Of a stretch of 64,000 nt of DNA, positions 8,947 to 17,690 are shown piece after piece (the first letter of the stretch is position 1; each line of letters opens with the position of its first letter). The DNA lies in NCBI GenBank assembly GCA_035516255.1, contig DATJAL010000052.1:62001-126000 (forward strand). Direction: 5' to 3'. Source of the DNA: Chitinivibrionales bacterium. Its GTDB lineage: Bacteria; Fibrobacterota; Chitinivibrionia; Chitinivibrionales; FEN-1185. The translations under genes and the position numbers were made by a program. The notes under the pieces are model-generated. The model had not been told where the DNA came from. It saw only the letters and a list, made by a program, of their open reading frames with translations, and did no database searches.

Positions 8947-11706
8947 TTATTTTCCCCAACCTTGTATTCCAAACCCATATTGATAAAGAGGATCACCGTA
9001 TAAAGAATCGCCGGTACCGGTGTTGCACGGCCGGCCTGTGGCGATAAGCCCGCGAATTTTCTGTCGTTCTTGGCCCGTTGCGCCTATATCGTAGGGAAGG
9101 TCCCATTGTTCGATTGCGGATTTCGGGTCATTGAGCCCGATCTGGTCTATCGACCGGGGCAGTTGCCACGGCAACCTTCCTCCAGGCGTAAAGTCTCCAA
9201 ATACGAGCCCCGCAACCGCAGAGCCGCCGCCGTCGCCCAGACGGTACGCCGCAACGAGCGCGTCGGCGCTGTCGCTCGGCCACCCAAGCGCATAGGGCCT
9301 CGGCATGATTATCACGACTATCACCGGAATACCTGCATGTTTATAGCTTGTGATGAGTTCGAGATCAGGGAGCGGGATGTCAACGGTGTTCGCGCCCCAC
9401 GAAGGAATATTGGTATAGTTCTCCTCGCCGATCACGCATACCGCGGCCTTCGCGTTCGTGTGTACTGCCACCGCGGAATCGTACACCGCCCCGGCTTGCA
9501 CGGCGGCGGCGCGTTTACTTAATGTCAACCAGATGGTGGTGTCATGAAACGAACTGCCCCAGCCGGTATAGCTATTGCCGTCGTTGGCGCGTTCGCCGGC
9601 CACGATAAGCGTGTCGCCTGCCGACAGGGTGAGTGGCAGAACGCCGTTGTTCTTGAGCAGGGTCAAGGATGCCTTTGCCGCGTCCCTGGCGAGCTGTGCA
9701 TGGGCAGGGTCGGTTTGCACCGCGTTGTTCCAGTCGGCGTTGCCGTAGGGATTTTCAAACAGCCCCATTCTGAATTTCACGGACAGGACCCTCGCGCAGG
9801 CGGCGTCGATAACACTGTCGGGCACCTGCGACGCGAAGGTCGGGAGGTCAACGTCTCCGGGGCTCGCGCCGGTGAGCACGTCGGCGCCCGCGAGCAGGCA
9901 GTCGAGCCATAACGATTTGTCAAGCCATTCGGTGAAGATGGGGCCGTCAAACCGCAGCGAATCGCGCAGGAACCCGAGCATCTGGCGGTTGGTGCTGGCG
10001 CCGTTGGTGTTGGTGAAGTAGGCGCTGTTGGTGCCGAGCCCGGCCATGACCGCGGCCGCGCCCGCGGCGAGCGCGGCGCGCCACGGTTTGAGGTGATAGG
10101 CGATGGTGACGGTGTCGAACGGGATGTCATCCTGCCCCGCCAGCCAGTGGCCGGGTATGGCAAGGAGCGAGCGCGGGTTGAGCTCCGGGCCGTCGTGGCA
10201 CGCGGCGACCATGGCCTTTATCATTGCGGCGCCGAAATCGGCGTTCTCGCCGCACCCGTCGCCGATGCGCGCGTACAGCACCTTGGTCCCCACCTCGGCG
10301 GTGGGGGAAAAGGTGCCCTTGTACGCCTGGATGAGCTGCTCGTCGCGCTGCATGGCGGCGCATTTGTAAATTATACCCAGGTCGCGCGTGGCCGCCAGCG
10401 CCGCCTGCGAGGGGAACGTGGTGGTGTACCCGCTGATGAAGTCGGACGCGGGGACCACCGGGATGCCCCATTTCGCCTGCGCGGCGCGGATCTGCACGGT
10501 GTGCAGGTCGCCGATACTGAGCGACGACGACCAGCCTGCGCCGGGATAGTTGAACGCGTTGAAAAACAGCTGCATGGCTTTTTCGGTCTTTGACATGCGC
10601 GACAGCAGGTCGCGCACGCGCACGGCCACGGGCAGCCGCCAGTTTTCATACGGCTCGATGGTGCCGTTTTTATTCAGGTCCCTGCACCCGTTGATGACGG
10701 CCACGCTGTCGTAGGCCGTGGCCGACGTGTCGATGGTGGGATTATACACGCTGAACGTGCGGAGGGCCGAGGCCTTCCGGTTTCCCGCCCCGTCAACCGA
10801 CACCACGTACCACCGGTACGTCCACCGGTCGGGGAGCGCCGGCGCGATGATGCTGTCGTCGGGCGTGCCCGCGGCGATCTGTGTGTAATTGTCAAGCAGG
10901 CTCGCGCCGGTGTCCGCCCAGTTGTAATCGGTTCTCGAAAGATTGAGATACACATCGTAGCTCACCGCGTTGGTGTCTTTTCCCCACTTGAGCACGGGCT
11001 TGCGCGTCGCGGTCACCACGGCGCTGTCGGCGGGGGAGAGGAGGGCGAACACGGTCTTCTCCAAAGTAAAGTTATAGATTCCGGCATAGGAGGAAATCAC
11101 CGAGCGCGCCCGTGCATATCCCTGCGCCCATACGAGAATGGTGTCCACGGCCGTGCTCCGCCGTGCAAGGTTGCTGGGGATTTTATCTTCATCTAAAAGC
11201 GCCAGGCGGCTTTGTCGCGGCGCCTGCCCAGGAAAAGGCGGCGCCTTGAGCACGGTTTTCTGCGATCCCGTCTTGACGCGCACGAAACATACCTGCGCGG
11301 TTCCGCGCGGCAGAAAAGCGGTAAGGGCGTAATTTCCCCGGAGAAGCGTCGCATTGACGGCCGCGCTTATCCGCCTGCCCGACAGGGTGAACGTTTCGAT
11401 GCACACCTGCTCGGCCGCGCCGTAGACGCCGAAGTACAGCGTGTTGTTGACAAATGCCGGAGCCTCAAGCACGGCGTTTTGCGCGCTGCGGGGCAGAGCG
11501 GCGAGCTTCTGGATGATTGAATAGGCACCGTTTGCGTCGGTGTGCACCGTGGCCTTTGCGTTCGCAAGGCTGACGCTGGCGCCCGGGATTCCCGTGCCGT
11601 TTACGGTCTTTACGGTTCCGGTGAGGTGGATATCCTGGCCAAACGAGGCGAAGCTTGAGCATGAAAGGCAAGCAAAAGCGAGGGCTGCTCTGATCCGAAA
11701 GGTCAT
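8947..11706 (-). CDS. Secreted GH3-like protein with substituted catalytic residues, 919 aa
   Basis: Order of parts: signal peptide (1-23), carboxypeptidase-regulatory-like domain (26-70), sorting-domain-like module (about 103-155), fibronectin-III-like domain (about 225-320), then GH3 N-domain (about 360-640) and C-domain (to 919). The C-domain is well conserved. In the N-domain, the SDW nucleophile motif reads TEW (592-594, so Asp becomes Glu593) and the KHF site reads GHW (519-521, Lys becomes Gly). These are the residues that make the covalent intermediate and hold the sugar, so classic retaining hydrolysis is doubtful. It may be a binding protein, use another mechanism, or have another substrate. 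It lies upstream of the intact GH3 and is probably co-regulated. Confidence 0.85.
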   Translation of the reverse strand: MTFRIRAALAFACLSCSSFASFGQDIHLTGTVKTVNGTGIPGASVSLANAKATVHTDANGAYSIIQKLAALPRSAQNAVLEAPAFVNNTLYFGVYGAAEQVCIETFTLSGRRISAAVNATLLRGNYALTAFLPRGTAQVCFVRVKTGSQKTVLKAPPFPGQAPRQSRLALLDEDKIPSNLARRSTAVDTILVWAQGYARARSVISSYAGIYNFTLEKTVFALLSPADSAVVTATRKPVLKWGKDTNAVSYDVYLNLSRTDYNWADTGASLLDNYTQIAAGTPDDSIIAPALPDRWTYRWYVVSVDGAGNRKASALRTFSVYNPTIDTSATAYDSVAVINGCRDLNKNGTIEPYENWRLPVAVRVRDLLSRMSKTEKAMQLFFNAFNYPGAGWSSSLSIGDLHTVQIRAAQAKWGIPVVPASDFISGYTTTFPSQAALAATRDLGIIYKCAAMQRDEQLIQAYKGTFSPTAEVGTKVLYARIGDGCGENADFGAAMIKAMVAACHDGPELNPRSLLAIPGHWLAGQDDIPFDTVTIAYHLKPWRAALAAGAAAVMAGLGTNSAYFTNTNGASTNRQMLGFLRDSLRFDGPIFTEWLDKSLWLDCLLAGADVLTGASPGDVDLPTFASQVPDSVIDAACARVLSVKFRMGLFENPYGNADWNNAVQTDPAHAQLARDAAKASLTLLKNNGVLPLTLSAGDTLIVAGERANDGNSYTGWGSSFHDTTIWLTLSKRAAAVQAGAVYDSAVAVHTNAKAAVCVIGEENYTNIPSWGANTVDIPLPDLELITSYKHAGIPVIVVIIMPRPYALGWPSDSADALVAAYRLGDGGGSAVAGLVFGDFTPGGRLPWQLPRSIDQIGLNDPKSAIEQWDLPYDIGATGQERQKIRGLIATGRPCNTGTGDSLYGDPLYQYGFGIQGWGK

Positions 11707-12044
11707 AATAGCCGCCGGGTTTATATGCGTTCACCACAACGGCGCGTCGGCCCGGCCGGATACTTTCCCGCGGTGGGTCCCCCCCAATGCTCACCGGTCA
11801 AGTGAGCAACCCGCTTAGTTGCGAAAGTATCCGGCGTAGCCGGTGCGCGGCCGCGGCAAAAAGCCGGCAGGGCCTTTTCCTGTTTGAAAAGACCCCGCCG
11901 TTCGTAAAAGAAAGGAGCCCCCCCTCTTTCTTTCACTTTGTTAAAGAGCGCCGCGCCCCCTGTCTCCCCCCAAAACCCTCAAGGAGACGCGGCGGAAATT
12001 TCAATAATCCCCACGCGCGCATTGAACGGAAAAGTTAGAATCCG
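11707..12044. other. 338-bp gap upstream of the GH3-like gene
   Basis: Between the GH3-like start and the end of the lectin-lipoprotein gene. The half nearest the GH3-like gene contains a nested inverted-repeat structure (11756-11834, separate entry). The rest (11835-12044) is pyrimidine-rich with homopolymer tracts and no convincing coding sequence. The lipoprotein gene transcript must end here, yet I see no stem plus T-run. Confidence 0.5.
11756..11834 (-). promoter_or_regulatory. Candidate structured 5' leader of the GH3-like gene
   Basis: Outer arms CCGGATACTTTC (11756-11767) and GAAAGTATCCGG (11823-11834) are perfectly complementary over 12 bases. They enclose a second hairpin, TGCTCAC (11788-11794) with GTGAGCA (11802-11808). 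On the minus strand the enclosed loop carries GGGGGGGACCCA. The element lies 50-130 bases before the ATG of the GH3-like gene, where a cis-regulatory RNA would be. A similar purine string occurs in ydaO-type (c-di-AMP) riboswitches, but I cannot fit the remaining consensus, so no class is assigned. A processed transcript end or a mobile remnant are alternatives. Confidence 0.4.
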
Positions 12045-13709
12045 TCATTTTTCAATCGTAATCCCAACCGTTTTCTGTCCCGGCTTCTGGTTTTCGTATG
12101 AAAACAGTATCCAGTCGCTTGACCGCGCCGTCTTTGAAATGTGCATCTCGTCAAGGAAGCCGTTCAGATACTGGATGCCGTTGTACCCGATACTCACCGC
12201 GTCGCCGGCATTGTCCCTGGCGGCAGCCGTGTAGGTGCTCGTGATGCCGGTCTCGCTGCTGTCAAGGAAGAACGCGGCCGTTCCCGATGTGCCCGACTCC
12301 CAGTTCCACCGGAATACGAGGTAATGCCAGCGGTTGTCGAGCGGCAGGTCCCGGTCCGCGAACGCGTAGCCGTTGCCCTTGCCCGAGAACGACGGCCGCA
12401 GTCCGCTCGCGCCGTTGGGCGTGCCGTCGCTGAAGTACAGCTGTTTTTCCCCGCCGTTCTGCACCATGTTCTCCTTGCCCTTGCCGCAGACCACGCCGCC
12501 CGCCGCGGCGAGGTTCACCCATGCCGCGATGGTCACGCTGCCGGCGGCCATCTCGGTGACGCCGCTGTTCGTGGAGATCTTGTCGCTGCCGGCAAATGAA
12601 TGGCCGCAACCCACCACGCCGCTCTGGTCGGTCGAGGAAATCCAGTCGTCGCCGTCCGCGCCGGCGGGGGTTGCGTCTTTGTAAAGCCCGGGCGTGCCCA
12701 CGCCGCTTTTTTCCTCCTCCAAGTGCCACACGGCGGCGAACCCGTATGCCGTGTCGAACACCGCGTTCGGGTTGGATGCGGACAACGCGGCGGTGTTGCC
12801 CCAGAACATTCGCACATATTGCGATGCGCTGTTGCCGTAAATCGTGTCAACGCTTACCCAGACAACGGCCTGCGAAAGCGAAGCGTCCCATCGGGCGGTC
12901 TCAAATGCGAGCGGCCTGCCGTTCGCCTTGGTGAAGCGGATGTCCGCGCCGCCCGGCAGGGTCTGACTGAAGTTGAAATTCGACGCGTCGAGCCGCACAA
13001 GGAGCGGAAAATGCCCGAGCGCGCCGGTGATGGCCGCTCCCGAAGCGGCGGAGGTGTTTATCGTGATTTTTGCCGAGTGCGGCCACGAATCATAGGGGCT
13101 GACGACCATTGTGCCCGGAGAATCGACACCAACATTCGCATAAAGCAAGGAAACGGAACCGGTGCTGTTTGTCATGAACTGCACGGAAGACAGCGTGCAT
13201 TGCGGCACCGAATCGAACACCACAGCGTCGGTGCCTGCGTAAACCTGCCGGCAGATCGGCGTGCCCTGCACATAGGCGTATCCGGATAGCGCGATGATGC
13301 TGTCGGGAAGGGGCAGCACCACGGTCGCGGTTTTTCTGAGCGAGTCGGGCGGGACAACAACGGGCTCCGTTGCCACTTTAATGTTGGTGCGCAAAAGCCG
13401 TGCTCCCTGTGCATTATTCACCGCGAACAAATTGTATTCGCCGGCACTGATGTTTTCAAAACGGTAATTTCCGTTCGCGTCCGTGATATGGATAGCAAGG
13501 CCGCTGTCGAATGCCGGGTTGTATGTTTGCGGAATAAACGACACCTGCGTGCCGGGATTGCCCTTGCCGTCGGCGGTGACGATGCGGCCGCTCACCTCGG
13601 TGTCCGAGCCGCCGCCCGCGAGCATGGGCGTGCAGGCGCACAGCGCGGCGAGGACGAGACCGGCCGCGCCAAAAAGCAGATGAAATACTTTTTTACTTTT
13701 TCTTTCCAT
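12045..13709 (-). CDS. Lipoprotein with DUF2341 and LamG-like concanavalin-fold lectin domain, 554 aa
   Basis: The N-terminus has a lipobox LCAC (cysteine about residue 25), so it should be lipid-anchored. Next comes a carboxypeptidase-regulatory-like beta-sandwich (about 38-110). A DUF2341 domain follows (about 205-310, ADIRFTKANGRPLAFE to YVRMFWGN). The C-terminal part (about 325-550, VWHLEE, SVTIAAWVNL, FLDEMHISKTARS) is a LamG/concanavalin-like jelly roll. DUF2341-LamG proteins are surface carbohydrate- or matrix-binding proteins. Its start overlaps the end of the TIGR02147 gene by 17 bases, so the two are translated from one message, with the regulator first. It probably presents a glycan-binding module on the outer surface. 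Confidence 0.8.
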   Translation of the reverse strand: MERKSKKVFHLLFGAAGLVLAALCACTPMLAGGGSDTEVSGRIVTADGKGNPGTQVSFIPQTYNPAFDSGLAIHITDANGNYRFENISAGEYNLFAVNNAQGARLLRTNIKVATEPVVVPPDSLRKTATVVLPLPDSIIALSGYAYVQGTPICRQVYAGTDAVVFDSVPQCTLSSVQFMTNSTGSVSLLYANVGVDSPGTMVVSPYDSWPHSAKITINTSAASGAAITGALGHFPLLVRLDASNFNFSQTLPGGADIRFTKANGRPLAFETARWDASLSQAVVWVSVDTIYGNSASQYVRMFWGNTAALSASNPNAVFDTAYGFAAVWHLEEEKSGVGTPGLYKDATPAGADGDDWISSTDQSGVVGCGHSFAGSDKISTNSGVTEMAAGSVTIAAWVNLAAAGGVVCGKGKENMVQNGGEKQLYFSDGTPNGASGLRPSFSGKGNGYAFADRDLPLDNRWHYLVFRWNWESGTSGTAAFFLDSSETGITSTYTAAARDNAGDAVSIGYNGIQYLNGFLDEMHISKTARSSDWILFSYENQKPGQKTVGITIEK

Positions 13710-14532
13710 CAGTGCTTTTACTCACCGGGAACAGGTTAAACGTGAATTGAAACACGCGGTTCTGCTCGTTGTCGAGCCGCGCGATTTCAAGAAGCTCCTT
13801 ACGGAACTCGCGCGTCTTCATTTTGAACAGCTCGAAGGTCGCCTTGGATATGCTGAACGTGGTAGAGGCGCTCATGCGGTCGCTTCGCGGCACGTTATCG
13901 TACGCCTTGAGCGCCATATCGAGCATTTCAGCCTGGAATTTCTCTATGATGAACGCGTCGGGCGCGTCGGGTTTCACTGCAATCACGTTGTCGGTCTGGT
14001 GATACAGGCCCTTTTCATCGCGCTCGAGGAACCCGAGACGCTCGAGCAACTCCACGGATTCCTGCGCTTCCTTTGCCGAGATTGGCGGAGTAAGATGCGA
14101 GGCGAGAAGACCGTAGTCGTCCTTGAAATCGACCATGGTGACGAGCTCGCGTATGATGCTGTGGTACCATTTACTGTAGAATTCATACCTGTCTTTAGCG
14201 ACCGTCGTGATGTCGATGGGCCTTCGGCATTCCACGATGCGGCCGTAATACATGGTCTTTTCCGCGATTGTCTTTGCCTGGTTGAAAAACACCAGGTTCT
14301 CGAAATAATCGTTTTCCTCTTTGGTGTGGCCGATGGCGCCTGAGATTTTGTCGATGCTTTTTTTGGTGAGGTTTCTTTTGCCTTCAATCACATAATAAAG
14401 GAAAGCGGAGGCGTTGATGCCCGCCTTCTTTGAGAAGTAACGGTAGGAGAAATAGCGTTTTGTTGCCTTCTGATCGTTGTAATAATCGCGAAGATAGAGC
14501 CGGTAATTTTGATATTCAAAAATATTGACCAT
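13693..14532 (-). CDS. TIGR02147 family protein, putative DNA-binding regulator, 279 aa
   Basis: The opening FEYQNYRLYLRDYY, the segment FSYRYFSKKAGINASAFLYYVIEGKRNLT (a helix-turn-helix-like region, about 30-60) and the downstream FY.KWYHSIIREL block are the hallmarks of TIGR02147, a family known almost only from Fibrobacter and relatives. Its role has not been established; the helical N-terminus suggests a transcription regulator. It is the first gene of an overlapping pair with a lectin-type lipoprotein, and such neighbours support control of a surface protein. This gene is the main phylogenetic pointer in the window. Confidence 0.85.
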   Translation of the reverse strand: MVNIFEYQNYRLYLRDYYNDQKATKRYFSYRYFSKKAGINASAFLYYVIEGKRNLTKKSIDKISGAIGHTKEENDYFENLVFFNQAKTIAEKTMYYGRIVECRRPIDITTVAKDRYEFYSKWYHSIIRELVTMVDFKDDYGLLASHLTPPISAKEAQESVELLERLGFLERDEKGLYHQTDNVIAVKPDAPDAFIIEKFQAEMLDMALKAYDNVPRSDRMSASTTFSISKATFELFKMKTREFRKELLEIARLDNEQNRVFQFTFNLFPVSKSTDGKKK

Positions 14533-14770
14533 GAATACCGGAAAATGAGGTTGTAATTGTTGATTGAAGGGAGTTCTGTGAACAGAATATACGCAATTTA
14601 TGGTTATTTTACCAGATTTTTATTCAAATTCGGTGAGGTCCGGTGAACGACGGGTATAATTCTTTGCTCATTAATGAGTTAGGCTTTAAAATCATTAGGA
14701 TTCTCTACATTAATATTAACGGATTATTATAGGGGCCGCTTAAATCAGCGAGCATTCTTGAGCCGGGATG

Positions 14771-15475
14771 CTACTCCCCGTACAGAACCTCGAGTTGGCC
14801 AACGGTAGGATAGCCGCTATATAATTCTCCCTGCGGCCCAAGATACCCTTCCTTGCATCGTACCAGTTTCACCCGCGAGAATTGGCCCTTTGCGTTCGGG
14901 ATGTTTATCATGAGCGTATCGTGGAGCGCGGGCCTTGGCTGCAGCGAGATCCCGTACGCGGCGTTCTGGTCTTCGCCGGCGTGGTTCGACTCTGCCGGTC
15001 GGCGATAGACATCGGAAACGGGGACATCGCAGATTTTCTGCGAGGTGTGCGTCATCTGGGTCTTCCACCTGTTTTTTTCCTTCTTGTAAATTTCGGTTAT
15101 GATCAGGTCGTTCTTGACGATGTCCTGCCGGTCCCTCACGATTTCCTCATCCATTTCGTATGTGGCGAACGCCATGGTCTCGTCCTCGGCAATAAAGGGC
15201 TGAAAGCTGAGGATCGTGCTCTGTTTGACCGGCGTTTCGGAATGAAGGGCGGCTTTTTTCAGTTCAGGCAGGGTCATCTGCACGCCCGCCGACGTGATGC
15301 TCAGGTAATTTTTCGTGCATACCCGGGAAAGCGTGCTGGTATCCTTGTTGGACATCGCGTCGATCCGATCCTTGAGCAGCAGCTTGAGGGCGGCCGGGAT
15401 GTCCTGCTGGCAGAACGCCGGGGGGAAGCAAAAGAATATGCTAAAAGTGATGAGAATGTTAAAGGGATGACGCAT
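14771..15475 (-). CDS. Exported protein of unknown function with NTF2/SnoaL-like region, 234 aa
   Basis: The start is fixed at the ATG complementary to 15473-15475, because AGGAGG lies 8 bases upstream; the next ATG upstream has no such site. The first 22 residues (MRHPFNILITFSIFFCFPPAFC) are a signal peptide. Residues about 30-140 (LKLLLKDRIDAMSNKDTSTLSRVCTKNY..) resemble the NTF2/SnoaL-like fold of ketosteroid-isomerase relatives, often found in exported proteins of unknown activity. The C-terminal 90 residues match nothing I know. It follows an alpha/beta-hydrolase lipoprotein gene 27 bases upstream, so the two are probably one operon. Confidence 0.6.
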   Translation of the reverse strand: MRHPFNILITFSIFFCFPPAFCQQDIPAALKLLLKDRIDAMSNKDTSTLSRVCTKNYLSITSAGVQMTLPELKKAALHSETPVKQSTILSFQPFIAEDETMAFATYEMDEEIVRDRQDIVKNDLIITEIYKKEKNRWKTQMTHTSQKICDVPVSDVYRRPAESNHAGEDQNAAYGISLQPRPALHDTLMINIPNAKGQFSRVKLVRCKEGYLGPQGELYSGYPTVGQLEVLYGE

Positions 15476-15502
15476 GATAGACGTCCTCCTATTCAAGCCG
15501 CA

Positions 15503-16321
15503 TCAGCGGACATTTTCCTGTATAAATTCCTTGATTGAACCCCAGAACGCCCTTGGGTCCTTGTCTTCCAAATTATTGTGGCCTCCGTCTTTAATGGTGA
15601 CAAATTTCTTTTTCACCGTGAGGCTGTTGTAAACCTTTTCCCCCAAGGCATACGGGATGATTTCGTCGGCTGTTCCATGGATGACCAGGCATGGACACGC
15701 GAGCTTCCTGCATTTTTCAACATTGTTGAATGCGCCGCCCGCCAAAAAAGAAATATACCCGATTCCGTGCGCCGCGGCATATTCTTTTCCGGTTGACAAC
15801 GGCGTGACGAGAATGAGTCCCGCAATGTTTTTTCCCATCGCCGTGTTGATCGCCGCGGTTGTCCCTATCGAGCGGCCGCACATGAAGATCTTTTCCGTTT
15901 TGTAACCAAGGGAATCCTTCGCGTAGTTGAACGCGGCGGCGCCGTCAAGATAAATGCCTTTTTCGCTCGGCCTGCCGGTGCTTTTTCCATATCCCCGGTA
16001 GCCAACCCCGAGCACGCTCACGCCGGAATGCCGCAGCATCCCGAGTTCCGGGATCCTTTGCCCTATGTTGCCTCCATTGCCGTGGAAATATAGCAGGATG
16101 TTTTTTGAATCCGGGAAGGGGAGAAAATAGCACTGCAGTTTTACCTCGTTGCCAGTTTTGATGAATACTTCCTTTACATCCGGCGGAAGGCTGGCGGCAG
16201 GGATCGTATCGGTGGTATCGGGAAAAAACGCCATGCGATTCACGAGCGGGTCGCAGCCGGACATGAAAAGCAAATATAAGAAACCGGCGATGAAAATCGT
16301 TTTTTTGGAGATCAGTTTCAT
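15503..16321 (-). CDS. Alpha/beta-hydrolase lipoprotein (Bem46-like serine hydrolase), 272 aa
   Basis: The N-terminus carries a lipobox FMSGC (Cys23), so the protein is lipid-anchored in the envelope. The fold landmarks are the oxyanion-loop HGNGG (80-84), nucleophile elbow CGRSIG (S151), acid in HGTADEIIP and His in DGGHNN, all in the right order for an active serine hydrolase. This is the Bem46/YfhR-like group (PF12146 or PF12695), usually esterases or thioesterases of unknown natural substrate. It forms an operon with the downstream exported protein. Confidence 0.85.
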   Translation of the reverse strand: MKLISKKTIFIAGFLYLLFMSGCDPLVNRMAFFPDTTDTIPAASLPPDVKEVFIKTGNEVKLQCYFLPFPDSKNILLYFHGNGGNIGQRIPELGMLRHSGVSVLGVGYRGYGKSTGRPSEKGIYLDGAAAFNYAKDSLGYKTEKIFMCGRSIGTTAAINTAMGKNIAGLILVTPLSTGKEYAAAHGIGYISFLAGGAFNNVEKCRKLACPCLVIHGTADEIIPYALGEKVYNSLTVKKKFVTIKDGGHNNLEDKDPRAFWGSIKEFIQENVR

Positions 16322-16485
16322 TTATCAATATTTTAGCATTTTATAGAGGGAAATGCAATTATTAGACGAGTTAAATAATTGCCCCGAAGATTATCGCACA
16401 CCAACCGGGGTATAAAATTCATAACTTCCCAAACCGGTCATTCTCGCGAAAGTATTCTCACAGTACAAGCGCCCGTTTCAACCAT

Positions 16486-17520
16486 TCACCGCACCGCACA
16501 CGCCGCACTACCCGTCTTCTCATCATACCGCTGATGATATTCCTCCGCCCGGTAGAATTCCGAGGCGGGCGAAATCTCTGTGACGACCGGTCTCTTGAAC
16601 CGGTGCGTCTTTTCCAGCGCGGCCTTCGAATCCCTTGCCGCCTTTTCCTGTTCCGAAGAGGTGTAGAAAATCACTGAACGGTAATTGTTTCCTATGTCCG
16701 GCCCCTGGCGGTTGACCGTCGTTGGGTCGTGGATGCTCCAGAACTTGTTAAGCAGCTCATTGTAGGAAACTTTCTGCGGATCGTAAATGATTTCCGTCAC
16801 CTCTGCATGGCCGGTCGTGTGCGTGCATACCTGCTCATATGATGGATTTTTAACCGTTCCGCCCATGAATCCGACCGCGGTGGCCTCCACGCCCTTGACT
16901 TTTCTGAATTCCTCCTCAACTCCCCAGAAGCACCCTGCGCCGAAAACCGCCTTGTGCAGGCCGTTCGGATTGCTGATCTTTTCATCAGGAACAAAGTGCA
17001 GCGCCGCAGAATTCATGCAGTAGCGCAGATGGGTGGGCGCAGGGCCGTCTTCGAACACGTGGCCCAGATGCGCGCCGCACCTTGCGCACAGCACTTCGGT
17101 CCGGTGCATGCCGTAGCTGTCGTCGGTTTTTTCAAGGATGTTTTCACTTGCAATGGGCGCGAAGAAGCTCGGCCATCCGGTGTGGGATTCGAATTTTGTC
17201 CCCGACGAGAACAGCGGCAGGCCGCAGTCCACGCAAAAGTAAATGCCGTTTTGGTGGTTGTTATACAGTGCGCCGGTAAACGCGCATTCCGTCGCCTGGT
17301 GCCGGGTGACATTATACTGGTCGGGCGTTAGAATACGGCGCCATTCAGCATCCGATTTTATCACCCTGTCCGAGCTCACCGGGCCGGTGATCGAGCCGTC
17401 GAAAAGAACAAGCCGGACATTGAGAAAGTCCATGGTCGCTCCCTTGTTTGCTGTAGAATTGGTTGAAAAACATTGCACAAAAAAACATGCAACGGATAAC
17501 AGAAATACTCCCTTTTTCAT
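16486..17520 (-). CDS. msrBA: Exported bifunctional methionine sulfoxide reductase, MsrB-MsrA fusion, 344 aa
   Basis: The true start is the ATG complementary to 17518-17520, with an AAGGAAGG ribosome site. It opens with a short signal/lipoprotein-like peptide ending FFVQC. MsrB comes first (about 45-165): zinc cysteines CVDC and CARC and the catalytic Cys in RYCMNSAAL are present. MsrA follows (about 175-330) with the catalytic GCFWG. Together they reduce both R and S diastereomers of methionine sulfoxide in periplasmic or surface proteins. The order B-A is the reverse of the A-B order of PilB and many Gram-positive fusions. It diverges from the rhomboid gene across a shared promoter region. 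Confidence 0.92.
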   Translation of the reverse strand: MKKGVFLLSVACFFVQCFSTNSTANKGATMDFLNVRLVLFDGSITGPVSSDRVIKSDAEWRRILTPDQYNVTRHQATECAFTGALYNNHQNGIYFCVDCGLPLFSSGTKFESHTGWPSFFAPIASENILEKTDDSYGMHRTEVLCARCGAHLGHVFEDGPAPTHLRYCMNSAALHFVPDEKISNPNGLHKAVFGAGCFWGVEEEFRKVKGVEATAVGFMGGTVKNPSYEQVCTHTTGHAEVTEIIYDPQKVSYNELLNKFWSIHDPTTVNRQGPDIGNNYRSVIFYTSSEQEKAARDSKAALEKTHRFKRPVVTEISPASEFYRAEEYHQRYDEKTGSAACAVR

Positions 17521-17623
17521 TGGCAACCCTTCCTTTCGGTTTCCCATTATGTATTCGAGGTGCCATGGCATAAAATTGCCTTCGGCGGATAGTTTTGCCG
17601 CGGATGACCGATCGAGATAGTAT

Positions 17624-17652
17624 TTGACAAATGCGATGATTGAAGGTATACT
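17624..17652 (+). promoter_or_regulatory. Sigma-70-type promoter for the rhomboid gene
   Basis: TTGACA (17624-17629), a 17-base spacer and TATACT (17647-17652) form a near-consensus promoter. Transcription should begin near 17659, which rules out an in-frame TTG at 17640 as the start codon and supports translation from the ATG pair at 17691/17694. Confidence 0.75.
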
Positions 17653-17690
17653 ATTTATCAAAGAGCGTTCGTCCTCTGGAAAACATCCTT

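Noticed and set aside
11707-12044. Riboswitch of c-di-AMP or c-di-GMP type
   Set aside because: Only one short string agrees; the remaining core bases and junctions cannot be matched by eye, so it is left as a candidate structured leader.
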